Shown here: positions 1 to 10,415 of the stretch, one piece after another
Layout of the letters: every line of letters starts with the position of its first letter
How positions within the stretch are numbered: the stretch's first letter is position 1
DNA from: Ciborinia camelliae
Lineage: Eukaryota > Ascomycota > Leotiomycetes > Helotiales > Sclerotiniaceae
Direction: 5' to 3'
Assembly (NCBI GenBank): GCA_025890175.1
Contig: JANPYM010000001.1
Location: 4,062,340 to 4,126,339, forward strand
Length of the DNA: 64,000 bases
Position numbers and translations under genes: made by a program
The notes under the pieces: model-generated
What the model was told of the DNA's origin: nothing
Databases searched by the model: none
Seen by the model: the letters and a program-made list of their open reading frames with translations, nothing else

Positions 1-229
1 GGCTACATTCAACAAATGTATATCTCGAAGCTTTTACTTTTCAACTTTTATCATTTCAAAGTCATACTTCTACAAAAGTTTTTAAATACAGTTCTTTAAA
101 TACAGTTAAAAATTTACATCAATTATAGGGTAAGCAAATAGTAAATAATAAATAAATTGGATTATCTTTTATTGTATTTTATACATATTATTCATAATAG
201 CGCCTATTATCCGGAGGCCGTTGTATGAT
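1..229. other. AT-rich flank, no gene seen
   Basis: No open frame of note lies here. The stretch is rich in A and T and leads into the repeat element that starts at 237. Confidence 0.6.
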
Positions 230-236
230 TTAATTT

Positions 237-1075
237 ACGGCAAATATCTGAAATAGCATGTTTTTAAACTTTAATACCCCAATTAGTATAATATGCTATT
301 CGAGGTCTAATATATACTATTTGAGATTGATTGAAAAAATAAAAATATACTATTCTAGTACAAAAAAAACGACAAATATCTGAACTAATATGTTTTTAAA
401 CTTTGATATTTCAAATAATATAGAAACGTTCCATTTTGACCTTAAATAGTATAGGTTCGAAAAAAGAGAGTAGGTTTGTAGGGTTTGTAGGGTTTGTAGG
501 TTTGTAGGTTTGTAGGTTTGTAGGTTTGTAGGTTTGTAGGTTTGTAGGTTTGTAGGTTTGTAGGTTTGTAGGGTTTGTAGGGTTTGTAGGTTTGTAGGTT
601 TGTAGGTTTGTAGGTTTGTAGGTTTGTAGGTTTGTAGGTTTGTAGGTTTGTAGGTTTGTAGGTTTGTAGGTTTGTAGGTTTGTAGGTTTGTAGGTTTGTA
701 GGTTTGTAGGTTTGTAGGTTTGTAGGTTTGTAGGTTTGTAGGTTTATAGGTTTGTAGGTTTGTAGGTTCGTAGATTCATAGGTTCATAGATTCGTAGGTT
801 TGTAAATTCGGTGAAAGGGGATAGATTAGATGGAAAAGGGTTTTTTTAGATCCAAATAATATATAAATTAGGATTAGAATAACACTTTTTTTGGACTTAA
901 ATAATATATAAATCGAAACTAAAATATTATGTTTTTTTTGAGATTCAATTAACATTATTTATAAAAAGTTTTAGGGTTGAAATAGCAATATATACTATTT
1001 GAGGTTAAAATGGAAAGTTTTTATGCTAGTTGGGGTATTAAAATTGAAAAACATGCTATTTCAGGTATTTGCCGT
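237..1075. mobile_element. MITE-like element with inverted ends and TTAATTT target duplication
   Basis: The ends are inverted copies of each other, starting ACGGCAAATA and closing with its near reverse complement. The match runs for about 55-60 bp at roughly 85-90 percent by eye, through GAAATAGCATGTTTTT and TAATACCCCAA. The outer flanks carry the same 7 bases, TTAATTT, at 230-236 and 1076-1082, as a target-site duplication would. A third, more diverged copy of the arm sits near 367-455. There is no transposase frame inside, so a non-autonomous DNA element is the simplest reading. The centre is filled by a minisatellite. Confidence 0.75.
471..800. repeat. TTTGTAGG minisatellite inside the MITE-like element
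   Basis: About 35-40 head-to-tail copies of the octamer TTTGTAGG are present, some as TTTGTAGGG. Copies near 745-800 are degraded (TTCGTAG, TTCATAG). There is no coding frame. The array is enclosed by the inverted arms of the element, so it probably grew inside it. Confidence 0.9.
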
Positions 1076-1241
1076 TTAATTTATCTTTGCAACTTCCTTC
1101 TCAATATCCCAAGCCAACTAACTCAAAGCCTGATTGTTTCAAATTAGCTACCAAAAACAAATTAACTACCAAAATTGTGAGTTAAGGGTTTCGTGATGTC
1201 ATTTTAGTTGGTTGATCTTGGCCACTGGCGCCCTAGGGATC

Positions 1242-1994
1242 TCAATCGGCAGCTTCTCGCTCCCTAAAATCTTTTACAGCTTGTACAGCTCGTCTATCCT
1301 CTTCTTCGAGTTCCTCTAAACGAGCTTTCCATTTAGCTTCCTCGATTTTTCTTCCTTCATCGAGAAAGAGTCTCCAAGGGTCTTCTTCATCCTCGCGATT
1401 GACCGAATGTCGAGGTATCGGCGGAGGTTCTTCAAGACCATACGAAAATTCTCTGTCCTTTCTGTCCACTTCCTCGAGCTTCTCTATCTTGGCTTTCAAT
1501 CGCTCTTTTTGAAATTCCGTTTCCTGTTTGTTGACGAAGACGGGAGGGTCATCTTTCCCACGATTTATACGTAAAGGTAATAGCTCTTTTTGAGATTCCA
1601 TTTCCCGTTTGTTGACGAAGACGGGAGGGTCATCGCTCACACGATTGATAGTGCGTAAAGGTACTAGTTCACTGTTGATAACCGCCCGAGGGACATCGTT
1701 TCTACGACCGATAGTACGTAAAGGTACTATTTCACCGAAAGCTGCTTCTTCAGCATACACCGGATCGATAGCCGCCCGCTGGCATTGATCACAGGGTCCC
1801 TTTTCTGGGATCTCCTTAGGTTCTAGTGCTTTGCTATTCAAGGCTCTTTTGAGGCTCAAAGCCCTCTTGGCTTTCTTCAAAATAGAGGGGACTTCAGATA
1901 CCTTGTGCCCGCACTCAAAGACGATAAAGTTTTGGGAAATCTTATCGTTTGTGGGTGGGTTGGGTGGGTTGCTTGGTTGATTTGTTGATTGCAT
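1242..1994 (-). CDS. Hypothetical protein, C-x-H / C-x-x-C family member 1
   Basis: I do not recognise a named family. The start is placed at ATG 1994 (MQSTNQ...), giving 250 residues; the in-frame extension to 2105 reads like untranslated sequence. C28-G-H30 is followed by a basic segment KKAKRALSLKRA (40-51) and by C68-D-Q-C71. The middle holds about three diverged copies of a VPLRTI..R..D.P..V segment, and the C-terminus is a charged, probably helical stretch (KLEEVDRKD, ELEEEDRRA). The same N-terminal layout recurs in the genes at 3.9, 7.4 and 9.2 kb. Four possible ligands suggest a small metal site, which is inference. No signal peptide or membrane segment is seen. Confidence 0.7.
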   Translation of the reverse strand: MQSTNQPSNPPNPPTNDKISQNFIVFECGHKVSEVPSILKKAKRALSLKRALNSKALEPKEIPEKGPCDQCQRAAIDPVYAEEAAFGEIVPLRTIGRRNDVPRAVINSELVPLRTINRVSDDPPVFVNKREMESQKELLPLRINRGKDDPPVFVNKQETEFQKERLKAKIEKLEEVDRKDREFSYGLEEPPPIPRHSVNREDEEDPWRLFLDEGRKIEEAKWKARLEELEEEDRRAVQAVKDFREREAAD

Positions 1995-3920
1995 TTTTAA
2001 CTTTCGAATGCTGCGAATTCTTAAAGATGGTGTTGCTGTAAAATTGTGTAGGATTGTTTTCTGTGTGTTGTTAATGTAGGGAGAAAAGGAAAAAAAGAAA
2101 CCCAAAATTCTGGATATCTAGAAGGTTATTATAAAGTTCTCATGAGGAATTGTTTTGGTCATATTTGGGGCATTGTTCTCTTAACTGAGTCACGCGATAT
2201 TTCAAAGTCAACTGCTAGGGAAGGCTGAGCGAGGAGAGGGGCATCTGCATACACGTAGATTGCTCTTGTTCTGCCCCGACATGCCCCTATGTTATTGAAC
2301 GAGCTTCTTCAACGAGCGGCTAGAACTGCTCACTCAGTTGTTGGACTCCTTTTCTATTCAAGGCCGGGCTTTAACACCCGTTTGAGTGTGTCTGTAACCA
2401 AAGATTTGCTCCCACTAACAGATATATTATCGAATATATAGCCAGTCGGAGGCATTAACTCACCCAACAATCATTATAGCGATTTTTATCAGTTTGTATA
2501 TATGATAGCGTTCTCTAGCGAAGCTTACATTTGCATATCTAGGTATTTTCGGTTGATTCAGGAGGCGAGTCACGTGATCCAGAACCTTTCTAAACCCTCT
2601 TTTCAAGGGGCATACTGACTCGTACGTACGGAGATGATTTAGGTAGTAAATTTGCATGGTAGATTAAATTTACTTATGTGTGAATAACTTTGGTAGATTA
2701 AATTTACTCGAACTATGTGTGAATAGTTACTCACCTCGGATTCGAGATCCGTTAGTCGCAAGTCCGATAGACCACATCTTTGACTATACTAGATGTTAAA
2801 CTGAATGATGTACAACATCGTCGTATTACTGTGACTAAGGAGCTAGGTTCCATAGAGTCCAGATATTCTATATAGGGAATCGTGATGAATAATTAATGCT
2901 AAACTAACTCGTGGATTCATGGAGCATTTATAACAACATTAAAGATAGACAATATTACATTTCCGGTAATCTCGATGGTATTTAATTGGTCAAAAATTCA
3001 TATCAGGACTTTTTTTACTTGTCTATTTATTTCTAACATATATGGTAAATCCTACAAATTGTGGATAAAAGGGGTTATGGGGATTGAAAGGTTGCTGCTA
3101 GAATATCCGACTTAGTCTTTGCTAAGTTAACCCAGTACATATTACATCAACAGTAAATGAATGGAGTGCCTAATGATGTGTTTTTTGAGATGAACTCAAA
3201 AGTCATGTTGGATTCTGAAATTGACATTTCCTGGTACCATTTTTTTTGCTGCCATTTTTTTCAAATTTGCAAGGTAATGTGGTAATGTAATGGTATGTGG
3301 AGAATTGAGATATAGCCAAATTCAGTCTCATAACTCAAGTTGGCCCAGGACCACCCAGTAATCTTAGTTTAGAGGGGCAACAAATAGGGGGGGCAACGAA
3401 CTTTTAGTAATGAAATTGGTGAAACATGGCTGATCACATCATATTTGCAAATCACGGTTTTAGCATTATCACAGTTGGGGGATTTTAGTTTAGATAGTTG
3501 AAGTGTTTTCATTTTTGGGGGATTTTAGTTTAGATAGTTGAAGTGTTTTCATTTTTGGGGGATTTCTATTTTTTTGGTAAGATTAAACTTTTGGTGTTAA
3601 AAACTAGGCCCTAAATAAAGCATTTCGATAAATCCTCAAGAAAATCAAGGCGGTTTTTTCTTTTTCTCTTTTGTAGATACTAGTTTTATAGGTGTTTTTA
3701 TTTTTGAGGGGGTTTTCTATTTTTTTTTGGTAAGATTAAACTTTTCAAGCAAGTTATAACAATCAAATTAGATATCAAAAACATTTTTAATGTGTAAAGT
3801 AAGTTTAAAAAATAGAAAGATTTGGTTACGATGATAGCTAGTTATAACCATTTTTATTAATGTTGATTGTGTTAAAAACTAGGCTCTTTAGTGAAAGCTT
3901 TTAGAGGATTTTGATAAAAC
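1995..3920. other. Intergenic stretch with a 40-bp tandem duplication
   Basis: There is no supported gene. The stretch holds the promoter side of both neighbours' regions, AT-rich tracts and related fragments (AAAACTAGGC near 3600 and 3873; GGTAAGATTAAACTTTT near 3577 and 3728). These suggest small old duplications. Confidence 0.6.
3481..3560. repeat. Perfect 40-bp tandem duplication
   Basis: Two identical 40-base units, each beginning GATTTTAGTTTAGATAG and ending ATTTTTGGGG, lie head to tail. A partial third begins at 3561. The identity points to a recent event. Confidence 0.9.
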
Positions 3921-5129
3921 TCAAGAGGGTCGAGACGGTTTTTTCTCTTCCTCTCCCTCTTTCTTCCCTTCCTCTTCCTTCTTTTCTTCTAATTTCTCCT
4001 CCCCATCCTTGGGATTGAGCGGAGAAGCGGATTCGATGCTCGACAGATCCACGTCGAAGGGACTGTGAATTCGGATCTCCGGGAGCTGTGGAGCTTGCCC
4101 CTCGAGCTGTGGAGCTTGTGCCGGAGTCAGGGCTCCACGTCTGGTTGTGAAAGGTGTTGGAGGCCCATGGGTTCTTTCCCTATACGCCTCAAGGCTTCCG
4201 CTCCCATACGATGTCACCACGATGACATCCGGAGGTGAGAGACTCGGTAGGAGTCCTTCCCTCTGCCTCGCAAACTCCAGGTAACGTCTGATTAATTCTG
4301 GACCCGACATTTCGGGATCCAGAGGGCTGTCATCGAACCACTGTGCACGAGGCTCCATCGTCCGACTTCTACGAAGTCGTGGAAATTCCATGCTAATCTG
4401 TCCGAGTCGATAAAATCTACGCTCTCCCTCAGAAGCTGGATGAGCGTGTTCGGGGTCTGGTTGTTGTTCGCCCAAACCCCTAGCTTCCCATCCTTCGGTC
4501 AATTCTCGACTGGAAGGGAGCCCAGTTCTCACCGGTCGTGGACTGGAAGGGAGCCCAATTCTCGCCGGTCGTCGATCGGAAGGGAGCGCAATTCTCGCCG
4601 GTCGTCGATCGGAAGGGAGCGCAATTCTCGCCGGTTGTGGATCGGAAGGGATCGCAATTCTCGCCGGTTGTGGATCGGAAGGGATCGCAATTCTCGCAGG
4701 TTGTGGACTGGAAGGGATCGCAATTCTCGCCGGTTGTGGATCGGAAGGGATCGCAATTCTCACCTGACGCGGTCGTGCATCTGGAGACGGTGGTTGCGAT
4801 CTCAATTCAACAGCTCCGGTGGCTGTCGGAACTTCAAGAGTCAGAGCCGGAGCCTGAGGACGTGGAATTCGAGAAGCAGGTTGACCAGGTGCATGGGTCT
4901 CTGTTCTCGAACCACGAAGAAATGCCGCGCAAGAAGGACAAAAGTCCGGGGATACTCTGCGAGTGGATTTGGGTTTTGAATCCATACTAAATGCCCTCTT
5001 GATTCGTTTGAACACCGAAGGCTTTTTGGCCGGAATGATTAGGCCATTTATTGCTTCGAGGTCTGGAAGCATGTGATTGCATGCGTAGACAATGATGGCT
5101 TGAATGGCTTGTGACTCGTCCGACGACAT
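3921..5129 (-). CDS. Hypothetical repeat protein, C-x-H / C-x-x-C family member 2
   Basis: The single frame gives 402 residues from a good ATG. The N-terminus has C17-N-H19, a basic linker FKRIKRAFSMDSK (40-52) and C64-P-S-C67, the layout shared with the genes at 1.2, 7.4 and 9.2 kb. About residues 120-205 are a row of 11-residue repeats of the type ARIAIPSDPQP, encoded by 33-bp DNA units. After that come a conserved-looking block (MEFPRLRRSRTMEPRAQWF) and an acidic/basic tail of K and E. The protein is mostly disordered by composition, with no signal peptide. Frames on the plus strand over the repeat are shadows. Function is unknown; a binding or scaffold role is only a guess. Confidence 0.7.
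   Translation of the reverse strand: MSSDESQAIQAIIVYACNHMLPDLEAINGLIIPAKKPSVFKRIKRAFSMDSKPKSTRRVSPDFCPSCAAFLRGSRTETHAPGQPASRIPRPQAPALTLEVPTATGAVELRSQPPSPDARPRQVRIAIPSDPQPARIAIPSSPQPARIAIPSDPQPARIAIPSDPQPARIALPSDRRPARIALPSDRRPARIGLPSSPRPVRTGLPSSRELTEGWEARGLGEQQPDPEHAHPASEGERRFYRLGQISMEFPRLRRSRTMEPRAQWFDDSPLDPEMSGPELIRRYLEFARQREGLLPSLSPPDVIVVTSYGSGSLEAYRERTHGPPTPFTTRRGALTPAQAPQLEGQAPQLPEIRIHSPFDVDLSSIESASPLNPKDGEEKLEEKKEEEGKKEGEEEKKPSRPS
4513..4766. repeat. 33-bp coding minisatellite, about 8 copies
   Basis: Units start GAAGGGAKCSCARTTCTC and repeat every 33 bases, so frame is kept and each copy adds 11 residues. Copies differ at a few sites, with GTCGTCGATCG versus GTTGTGGATCG endings forming two sub-types. 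Copy number is likely to vary between strains. Confidence 0.9.
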
Positions 5130-7398
5130 GGTTTCTGGTAGCTTTGGGATTTCTTTTTGAACTAGAAATAATTTCTAGTGTATGGTTAAGTTTGAATGTT
5201 GAGCTTTCTATCCGTTTGTGTAAATAGTAGACTTATTATTCGGTAACTTTGAGTGTGAGGAGAAGAGAGAAAAGGAAAGAATTTGAAACATGGATTCTCT
5301 TGTTCTTAAATAGTTTTTACGAGTAGTTATTTCGATCTTGTTCTGTCGCTATCATGTAGCTTTTTCGTGCATACTCTGGATATTCCTGTCGATGCTAGGC
5401 ATCAACTAACGCTGGCCGGTCTTTAAGTTGTTTGACGACGTTGAAACTTCAGCCACCTTAAAAGTTTGAGAGACTAACACCTAGGATATGCTCTGCTATT
5501 ATTCTGCCATTATTCTCTCACTTTTGTGGTACTATTATTGGCCGACATGGCATTGTTTTGACTATAGTATTGACATTGCATGTAAAATCAGTTTTACCGC
5601 CGATTTGACCTCTGCATCTCACCAATATAATAATCCTCCTGCACACTTGTGACCAGGGATTTTGATCTGCAAAGTTCAGGCACTATTTATGTGTTTTCCA
5701 GAGGCTATTGTACAACTCTATTCTAGATCTCGCTCTCAATCTTAGAAGAAGATACCAGTTTGTGACTGATTTGACTTCTCAACCTTCCATTACAAAAGTT
5801 TCGTTCTATACATCTGCAACTAATCACAGCGGATTATATGCCATATAATTCAAATAACTAAGTAAAACTGCATCAATAAATAGGGTTATTTACATTACAT
5901 AGGAAGGGTAGGTTTAGGCCAAAAATATACATCCGGTTAAAAGGGGGTAACTCGCTACGATTGATTACTTAGTTTTGACTCTTCTGGGAATCACAGATGC
6001 TATTCAATCTTTAATATAATCAAAATACCATGGGAAATCAATCACATAAAACTTATTTTTAGGTTTGAAAGGCTTAAATTGGGAGAAATCTGAGGATATG
6101 ATGTGTTTTGAAGCAGATTGTCACACGATTTATCAACACGTGATATTATAGTCACATGATATAACGAAATGAAAATGAAATGTTTTGGCCAGGAGACGAG
6201 CCGGAATATATATGCAAGCAGTTATAAGCGTAATAAATTGGGGGAGGCGCTTAGCACGCACGGGTTTCAGAGCCTATTCTGATTTTGAAGCTGAAAAGAT
6301 TAATTTTTATGAAATTTTGAAGCTCTATAGATTTTGAAGCTTTTAATACTTTGGGGGAAGTATACACGTCTTTCCTTTCCCTCAAATCTCCCACCCTTAG
6401 ATAACAAAGAAGGTTATATATTATTCATATGATAATAAAAATTGAATTCTAATACTAAAGTTTTTCCGATCCGTTTTTTGAGGAAGGAGTTACGTGACTC
6501 ATATAGAACTAGTTTCTAATAAAAATCCAAATACGTAAAGTTCGAAAACGACCTCAACGGCACACTAGCACAAAATCAAACTACTCTTAATAGCTTCCGC
6601 AGAATATTTTCTTCGCCAACTTCTGAAACATTGTAAAATTGTTGGAAAATTGACTTTTTTATTTCGTGCTGCTATAATCTGGGGATAACCTCAAATTTGG
6701 AATTATAAATCCATTAAGCCTTCCAAAAACGGTAATCAAATTCTTTTGATGTTATATAGGTCTTCCCATTTGAAATGTTTGGATAGGACTTGATTTCTAG
6801 GATAGCGTGGGGCTGAGTTAGTTGCTGATAGAGACTAAATGTCTAGGGGATGGAGGGTTTATGTTATAGATTGGAGGTATCTTTTATATTAATTATAAGT
6901 ATTTTGGTTTCATCACATTTTGCAAGATATAGGTTGGTTATTAGTGTACAAAAAAGGTATGTTTGGGTTTTATAATAGTTTTATTAATTAATTATAGAGG
7001 ATAAGGGGTTAGCGATGTCGAGTTAGTTGCTGATAGAGACTAAATTCTCTAGGGGATAGAGAAGGGGAAGGGTAGGGTTGGGTTGGTTTGTCTAGGGTGT
7101 TACAGATTTACTCTACCGATTTTCCTTATCAAGTTAGTACTTACCAGGTCATAATTATTGATTGTAGTTTCACCACATTTGCAAAATAGTCATAGTCACA
7201 GTGTACAAAAGTGTTGTTTGGGTTTATTGATATAGTTTTTTTATTAATTTGTTGTGTATTCTATTGGTCTGTTGCTTCGTCAAAAGATTGCCACCCTCCT
7301 AAAAGAATCGCTACCTCTATGCAAACGCCTAAATTAGTTTAGTTAATCAGATCAAAAATATTCAGCCGGGGATTAAACAGAAGAAGTGATTTGTGCAC
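5130..7398. other. Long gene-free stretch with an old ~200-bp duplication
   Basis: No frame over 60 residues is convincing. Segments near 6805-6985 and 7005-7245 align loosely: both have GAGTTAGTTGCTGATAGAGA then CTAGGGGATRGAG, a TTTCAYCACATTT block and GTGTACAAAA with TTTGGGTTT. This points to a diverged tandem duplication, possibly the relic of a repeat or of the unit that spread the neighbouring gene family. Confidence 0.6.
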
Positions 7399-8079
7399 TT
7401 ACAAAAACTCCATTCCGGAATGCATTTTCTGCTCCCTCCTCTTTTTTGCGGCCTCAAGCCTCAACATCAAGTTGGGGTTTGCCAGCCTCTCTTGGGGTCC
7501 AGGCGGTTCGTTACCTGCCCGGTCCTCCAAAAATTTGTCCAATTTTGTTCCTCCTTCCTCGAGCTGGCGCTTCATGTCCAGGTGGAGCGACAACATCTTC
7601 CTATGACGTTTCTCCCGCTCGGCCGGTGTCTCTTCTGTAAGACTTTCTCTCACACGTTCTTCCATATCTCTCGCGTCCGATTCGGCGCGAAATCTTTCCC
7701 AACTGAGGGGATCGTATGGAAGCCCAAGCCCTGTATAGGGATCATGCGCTGGAAGAACGGGGAATGGTTCTGGGTCCGCTGTCTGTGGCACCATGGGGGG
7801 TTCCACCACGGTGTTACTTCGTCTCCCCGCTCTTGTGTCTTGTTGAGGGGCGGGGCCTGTCTGACTTCTCCAGGGAGCATTTGGTCGTGCGTTCTCTTCC
7901 TCGAGTCGGAGTCTTTCACAGTATGGACACAACTCCATAGAAGGTGTCCGGATAGTCTGTGTAAAAGAGATGGCTCGCTTGAGCCGCTTAAGAACAGTTC
8001 CCTTATCAGGATTCTGGAACTTGTGGTCGGGGATTTCATGGGTGCATCTATACAACACCTTTCTGATTTGGGAAGGCAT
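7399..8079 (-). CDS. Hypothetical protein, C-x-H / C-x-x-C family member 3
   Basis: This frame encodes 226 residues. C12-T-H14, basic LKRLKRAISFTQ (30-41) and C51-P-Y-C54 match the layout of the other three family genes; the spacing from the CxH Cys to the first CxxC Cys is 39 residues, close to members 1 and 2. The remainder holds a Pro/Arg-rich middle and a long charged helix-like C-terminal half (REKRHRKMLSLHLDMKRQLE; KKRREQKM). No signal peptide or membrane span is seen. Several plus-strand frames over it are shadows. Function is unknown. Confidence 0.7.
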   Translation of the reverse strand: MPSQIRKVLYRCTHEIPDHKFQNPDKGTVLKRLKRAISFTQTIRTPSMELCPYCERLRLEEENARPNAPWRSQTGPAPQQDTRAGRRSNTVVEPPMVPQTADPEPFPVLPAHDPYTGLGLPYDPLSWERFRAESDARDMEERVRESLTEETPAEREKRHRKMLSLHLDMKRQLEEGGTKLDKFLEDRAGNEPPGPQERLANPNLMLRLEAAKKRREQKMHSGMEFL

Positions 8080-9227
8080 CTTGTCAAAATGCTCGGGGTT
8101 CTGGTTTTTGTTGAGGTTGTTTTTGATATCGAATTTTGCAGTGTGCTTTTTCGGTGTGTTGTTGAAAAAGCTTGTGTCGATTTGTTGTTGATGATCGAAT
8201 AGAAAAAAAGAAAAAAAACCTCAACAAAGAGATTCTAAGCCTTTTATAGACCCCTGAGAGGGATTGTTCTGGGATTCAATGGCATTGTTCAGAATGTCCA
8301 CATCGACGACGGCAGTGAGGTTGATGCATGGCTCCAGTAGTATAGCTTAGATGTGCCTAACCGGTTCCAGACTAGACCTTGTGCTTCGGTAGTTTCTATG
8401 TCGGAAAGTTCATGAGTTCGTGAATCCACGAGTATTGACGCTGTATCGATGCCGAGTTGTAATGGAACTGCTCTTGTTCTGAATCCCCATAACAAAAGAT
8501 AATATAAGAGCGGGGTTATGGATCACTCTCAAGCTGAGGGCATACCCGGAACAGGGAGCACAATTCCCTTAATCAGTGAGTGAGGAGAAGAAACTCCTCA
8601 ACACCGAAAGAAGAAGAAAAGACTTTTTTTTCGGGGAAAAGTGCTGGGACATATACGAATGTGAGCTCAAAGAAAGTAACTTGGCGTTTCAAAACAAGAG
8701 TATTGCAATCAAAGCCCTAGAACAAGATTGGTTTCTCTATTCTGGAATAGAGTAGAAACAGTGTTTGGGGATGATCCTCTAAGTTCCGTTCTTTGTGTTG
8801 TGGTATGTTCAGGTATGATTCCCCATCTGTTCTAGAATAGAGCAGTAAAAATCGGATCTTCAGGTGCATTCCCATTGGTGGGTTTCGTGCATGAGGCTAG
8901 GTAGAATAATTATTCCCATCATGTTCTGGGGAATGTTCCAAAACTGAACAACTTTCAAATTCCTGTCTTTGTTGTATTTAGTAGTTGGATACAAAGAACC
9001 CGTTCTTGGGATAAAGGAATTCGAATTCTTTCTTTGTCGGAATTGATCAGAAACCGAACAATAAAGAAGAAACACTTATTTAATTCGGACAATGCCCATT
9101 GTAACTCCATCAAGAACCATTCTCACACCACAAATCAAGCAATCTCGAATTTCACACTACGTATAAAGTCAACAAGCAAAATCATCAAATCACACATAAA
9201 AAACACCCATCAAAACAACCTTTCAAT
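8080..9227. other. Divergent intergenic region between family members 3 and 4
   Basis: The two genes face away from each other, so this about 1.1-kb stretch holds both promoters. Three short related fragments around TTCTRGAATAGAG (near 8740 and 8831) and GTTCTGGGRA/ATTC (near 8267, 8478, 8929) suggest local duplication. No coding sequence is supported. Confidence 0.5.
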
Positions 9228-10415
9228 ATGTCTTCAAGAACATCATTCAAGCCGATCGAGGTGCAGGTAGTTTATGGAGAGTGTGGACACGTTTTGAGAA
9301 AAACCCAGGTAATACCCATTGAAGTTCCCACCAGCCCGACCTCTACAAGCCAGAAGCGCAATTCTTTTTCACGATCATCATCTCGTCGCAGCAGCTGGAA
9401 ATCTCTCCTCTGTGGCGCCGCAGAACAATATGAACAGGAATCTGACAATGAAGCAGATCTCGATTTCAAGTGCCAAGGACTTGAGCTTGTCGACAATATC
9501 CCTGGTTTGTGCCCAAGTTGCACAGCCCGACAGGAACGTTTGATCGCCGAGCAACAAGAACGAGACGCAGAGATCATTCGCCTTCAAGTCGCTCAAGAAC
9601 AAGACGAGGAACGTGCACGACAACGACGAGCATACAGACACATGGAGGACAGACGCATAAAGTTCAGATGTGAAAAATGCATCAAAGAGGATCGCAACCC
9701 TGTCGACAGATCCGGAAACGAAGGATTCTGCTGTGAATTTGGACGATCTTTCTGGTACGCGAAGTACCCGGGAGCACCTGCGATTCCAAAACGTGGTGCA
9801 TCTCTTGAAGCTCCCGCCGCGGAATTAAAGCGCATGACAATCGGCACAGCAGAAGCACGACAAGCCGCGACCCAAGCAGCAAATTCCTACGGATGGCAAT
9901 CCCGGCCTGACGAGTGGAACAGAATCGAGCCCAATCTTGTGTCGCAATTCGTCTCAACCCCAGGAAACCATGCAGGATCCTTGCCTGGACCCGCAGTTCC
10001 AAGGTACGAGGATGCCCACATCGACATTGAGAGATGGAACAGTCAAGTACGAACCAACCACGGTACGTATCCAAAAGCCGCTGTACCACCACCTGACAAG
10101 CCGCTTCCTCTGATCCCAGCGACGAAAGCGCTCCGACCTCAACCTTTGAAGATATCACAACAGTCCACTGGACGACGTGAATCTCGCAGGGAAGCTCATG
10201 AATCGAAGAGGGATTCAGATGTGTCGGCGCTTTCAAACCCGAGAGACATGAGTGGTGCATCACCCGTGTCACCAACCAACAGTCATTGGCCATCGACCCC
10301 ACAGAGACCAAAAACAAGAGAGGAAGAACGTGAGATGAGAAGACAGATGTCACAACTTGAACACGAAATTGACGACGCGTTGGAGGACTGGAAAGCCATA
10401 AGCGAGAATAAGTAG
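9228..10415 (+). CDS. Hypothetical protein, C-x-H / C-x-x-C family member 4 (largest)
   Basis: The frame gives 395 residues with a start in AATATGTCT. C19-G-H21 and C95-P-S-C98 repeat the family layout, but the linker is longer (Ser/Arg-rich, about residues 43-60, then acidic). Directly after CPSC comes a long charged helix (RQERLIAEQQERDAEIIRLQ). A second cysteine cluster follows at C148-E-K-C151 and C168-C169 with an EFGRSFWY motif. The C-terminal third is Pro/Ser-rich and ends in a helix (REEEREMRRQMSQLEHEIDD). It is the only family member on the plus strand. Function is unknown; a metal-binding N-terminus is inferred. Confidence 0.75.
   Translation: MSSRTSFKPIEVQVVYGECGHVLRKTQVIPIEVPTSPTSTSQKRNSFSRSSSRRSSWKSLLCGAAEQYEQESDNEADLDFKCQGLELVDNIPGLCPSCTARQERLIAEQQERDAEIIRLQVAQEQDEERARQRRAYRHMEDRRIKFRCEKCIKEDRNPVDRSGNEGFCCEFGRSFWYAKYPGAPAIPKRGASLEAPAAELKRMTIGTAEARQAATQAANSYGWQSRPDEWNRIEPNLVSQFVSTPGNHAGSLPGPAVPRYEDAHIDIERWNSQVRTNHGTYPKAAVPPPDKPLPLIPATKALRPQPLKISQQSTGRRESRREAHESKRDSDVSALSNPRDMSGASPVSPTNSHWPSTPQRPKTREEEREMRRQMSQLEHEIDDALEDWKAISENK

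Noticed and set aside
4440..4990. Two plus-strand repeat frames over the family-2 gene
   Set aside because: They are shadows of the 33-bp repeat, which is open in several frames.
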